Assembly: GCA_017469935.1 (NCBI GenBank)
Contig: JAFUFL010000068.1
Span: forward strand, 1 to 41,713
Source: Lachnospiraceae bacterium
GTDB taxonomy: Bacteria; Bacillota; Clostridia; Lachnospirales; Lachnospiraceae
Direction: 5' to 3'
DNA length: 41,713 nt
The translations under genes and the position numbers were made by a program. The notes beneath the pieces were generated by a model that saw only the letters and a list, made by a program, of their open reading frames with translations, did not search any database and had not been told where the DNA came from. Shown here piece after piece: positions 41,515 through 41,713 of this stretch. Positions within the stretch are counted from its first letter, which is position 1. Every line of letters begins with the position of its first letter.

Positions 41515-41550
41515 CCAATAAACGATAGTGCCGAAAAAGCCCATAAATAA

Positions 41551-41593
41551 AGGAAAAACCGGGAACACGGCTACAACACCTTGTTCCCGGTTT
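41551..41593 (-). terminator. Phage-supplied terminator for tRNA-Ser
   Basis: The perfect 12-bp stem AAACCGGGAACA/TGTTCCCGGTTT (41556-41567/41582-41593) with a 14-base loop is followed on the minus strand by UUUUUCCU. Its first bases lie inside the att core, so the prophage replaces the terminator that the host tRNA gene lost on integration. Confidence 0.83.
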
Positions 41594-41619
41594 CAGCGGA
41601 GGACATGGGATTCGAACCC
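41591..41619. other. attR (29-bp direct repeat)
   Basis: This repeat is identical to 8257-8285 and forms the 3' end of the intact tRNA-Ser gene. Confidence 0.93.
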
Positions 41620-41685
41620 ACGCGCCGGTATTAGCGGCCTATCGCATTTCGAGTGCGACCTCTTCGACCTCTTGAGTAATCCTCC
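41597..41685 (-). tRNA. tRNA-Ser (anticodon CGA)
   Basis: The 89-nt gene folds as a class II tRNA: acceptor GGAGGAT with GTCCTCC, D arm CTC/GAG, anticodon stem TCGCA/TGCGA with loop CTCGAAA (anticodon CGA), a long variable arm (GCCG/CGGC) and T arm GTGGG-TTCGAAT-CCCAT. The discriminator is G and CCA is not encoded. A TATAAT -10 at 41698-41703 lies 13 bases upstream; the -35 would be beyond the window. Confidence 0.95.
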
Positions 41686-41713
41686 GTATCGCCATTCATT
41701 ATATGGCACAACC

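Larger units (their letters stand above)
8257..41619. mobile_element. Siphovirus-type prophage, probably defective, in tRNA-Ser(CGA)
   Basis: The element spans the two 29-bp att repeats (distance 33,334 bases) and contains integrase, replication, head, tail and lysis genes in a standard order. The tape measure length, Dit/Tal proteins and frameshifted chaperones mark a long non-contractile tail. No terminase or portal gene is present, and two coding junctions (about 33.84-33.90 kb and about 38.09 kb) show where DNA was lost. Most genes are on the minus strand; integrase, cargo, ImmA and repressor remnant are on the plus strand. Confidence 0.93.

Overview
The window comes from a low-to-mid GC Firmicute, most likely a gut Clostridium of the Lachnospiraceae type. 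The evidence is the 16S 5' end, the cvpA/DUF5711/galM/recR/ybaB/dnaX/pfkA gene content, strong AGGAGG-type ribosome binding sites and the phage families present. No gene here fixes the genus.

Chromosomal part, 1-8256, nearly all on the minus strand: the first 37 nt of a 16S rRNA gene running out of the window, with its leader and a near-consensus promoter. Next comes a housekeeping block that in transcription order is dnaX, ybaB/ebfC and recR, then a very structured leader, galM, a DUF5711 membrane protein and a CvpA-family protein. pfkA follows as a separate unit with its own promoter and terminator. Two copies of a palindrome-rich miniature element flank the dnaX-cvpA block in opposite orientation. 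The 6594-6816 copy is complete, with 16-bp terminal inverted repeats starting GTAA and an 8-bp target duplication.

Prophage, about 33.3 kb, 8257-41619: inserted into the 3' end of a tRNA-Ser(CGA) gene, with 29-bp att repeats at both ends and the intact tRNA at the right end. On the plus strand at the right are the integrase, a DUF4041/T5orf172 cargo gene, an ImmA-like protein and the tail end of a repressor. Everything else is on the minus strand. In transcription order this is a DNA replication block (truncated AAA ATPase, Sak4-like ATPase, DUF669 protein, DEAD-box helicase, truncated primase) and a MuF minor head protein carrying a toxin-like C-terminus with a candidate immunity gene. Small genes, a HExxH protein and a Prp-type cysteine protease come next, followed by scaffold, major capsid, connectors, tail tube, frameshifted tail chaperones, tape measure, Dit, Tal and adhesins. 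The lysis group closes the unit: C39-like peptidase, membrane proteins, metallo-beta-lactamase-fold protein and a three-domain endolysin.

The prophage looks disabled. One junction near 33.84-33.90 kb joins a broken primase directly to a MuF gene lacking its N-terminus, and no terminase or portal gene is present. A second junction at about 38,094 joins a broken ATPase to a repressor lacking the first half of its HTH domain, which removes the control region.

The most interesting system is the head-maturation cassette. Scaffold, major capsid and tail tube proteins all begin with the same F-N-L-[KR]-M-F-D-D sequence. It aligns with the L-N-L-Q-F-F/A site that the bacterial protease Prp cuts in ribosomal protein L27, and the prophage carries its own Prp homologue just upstream of the scaffold gene.
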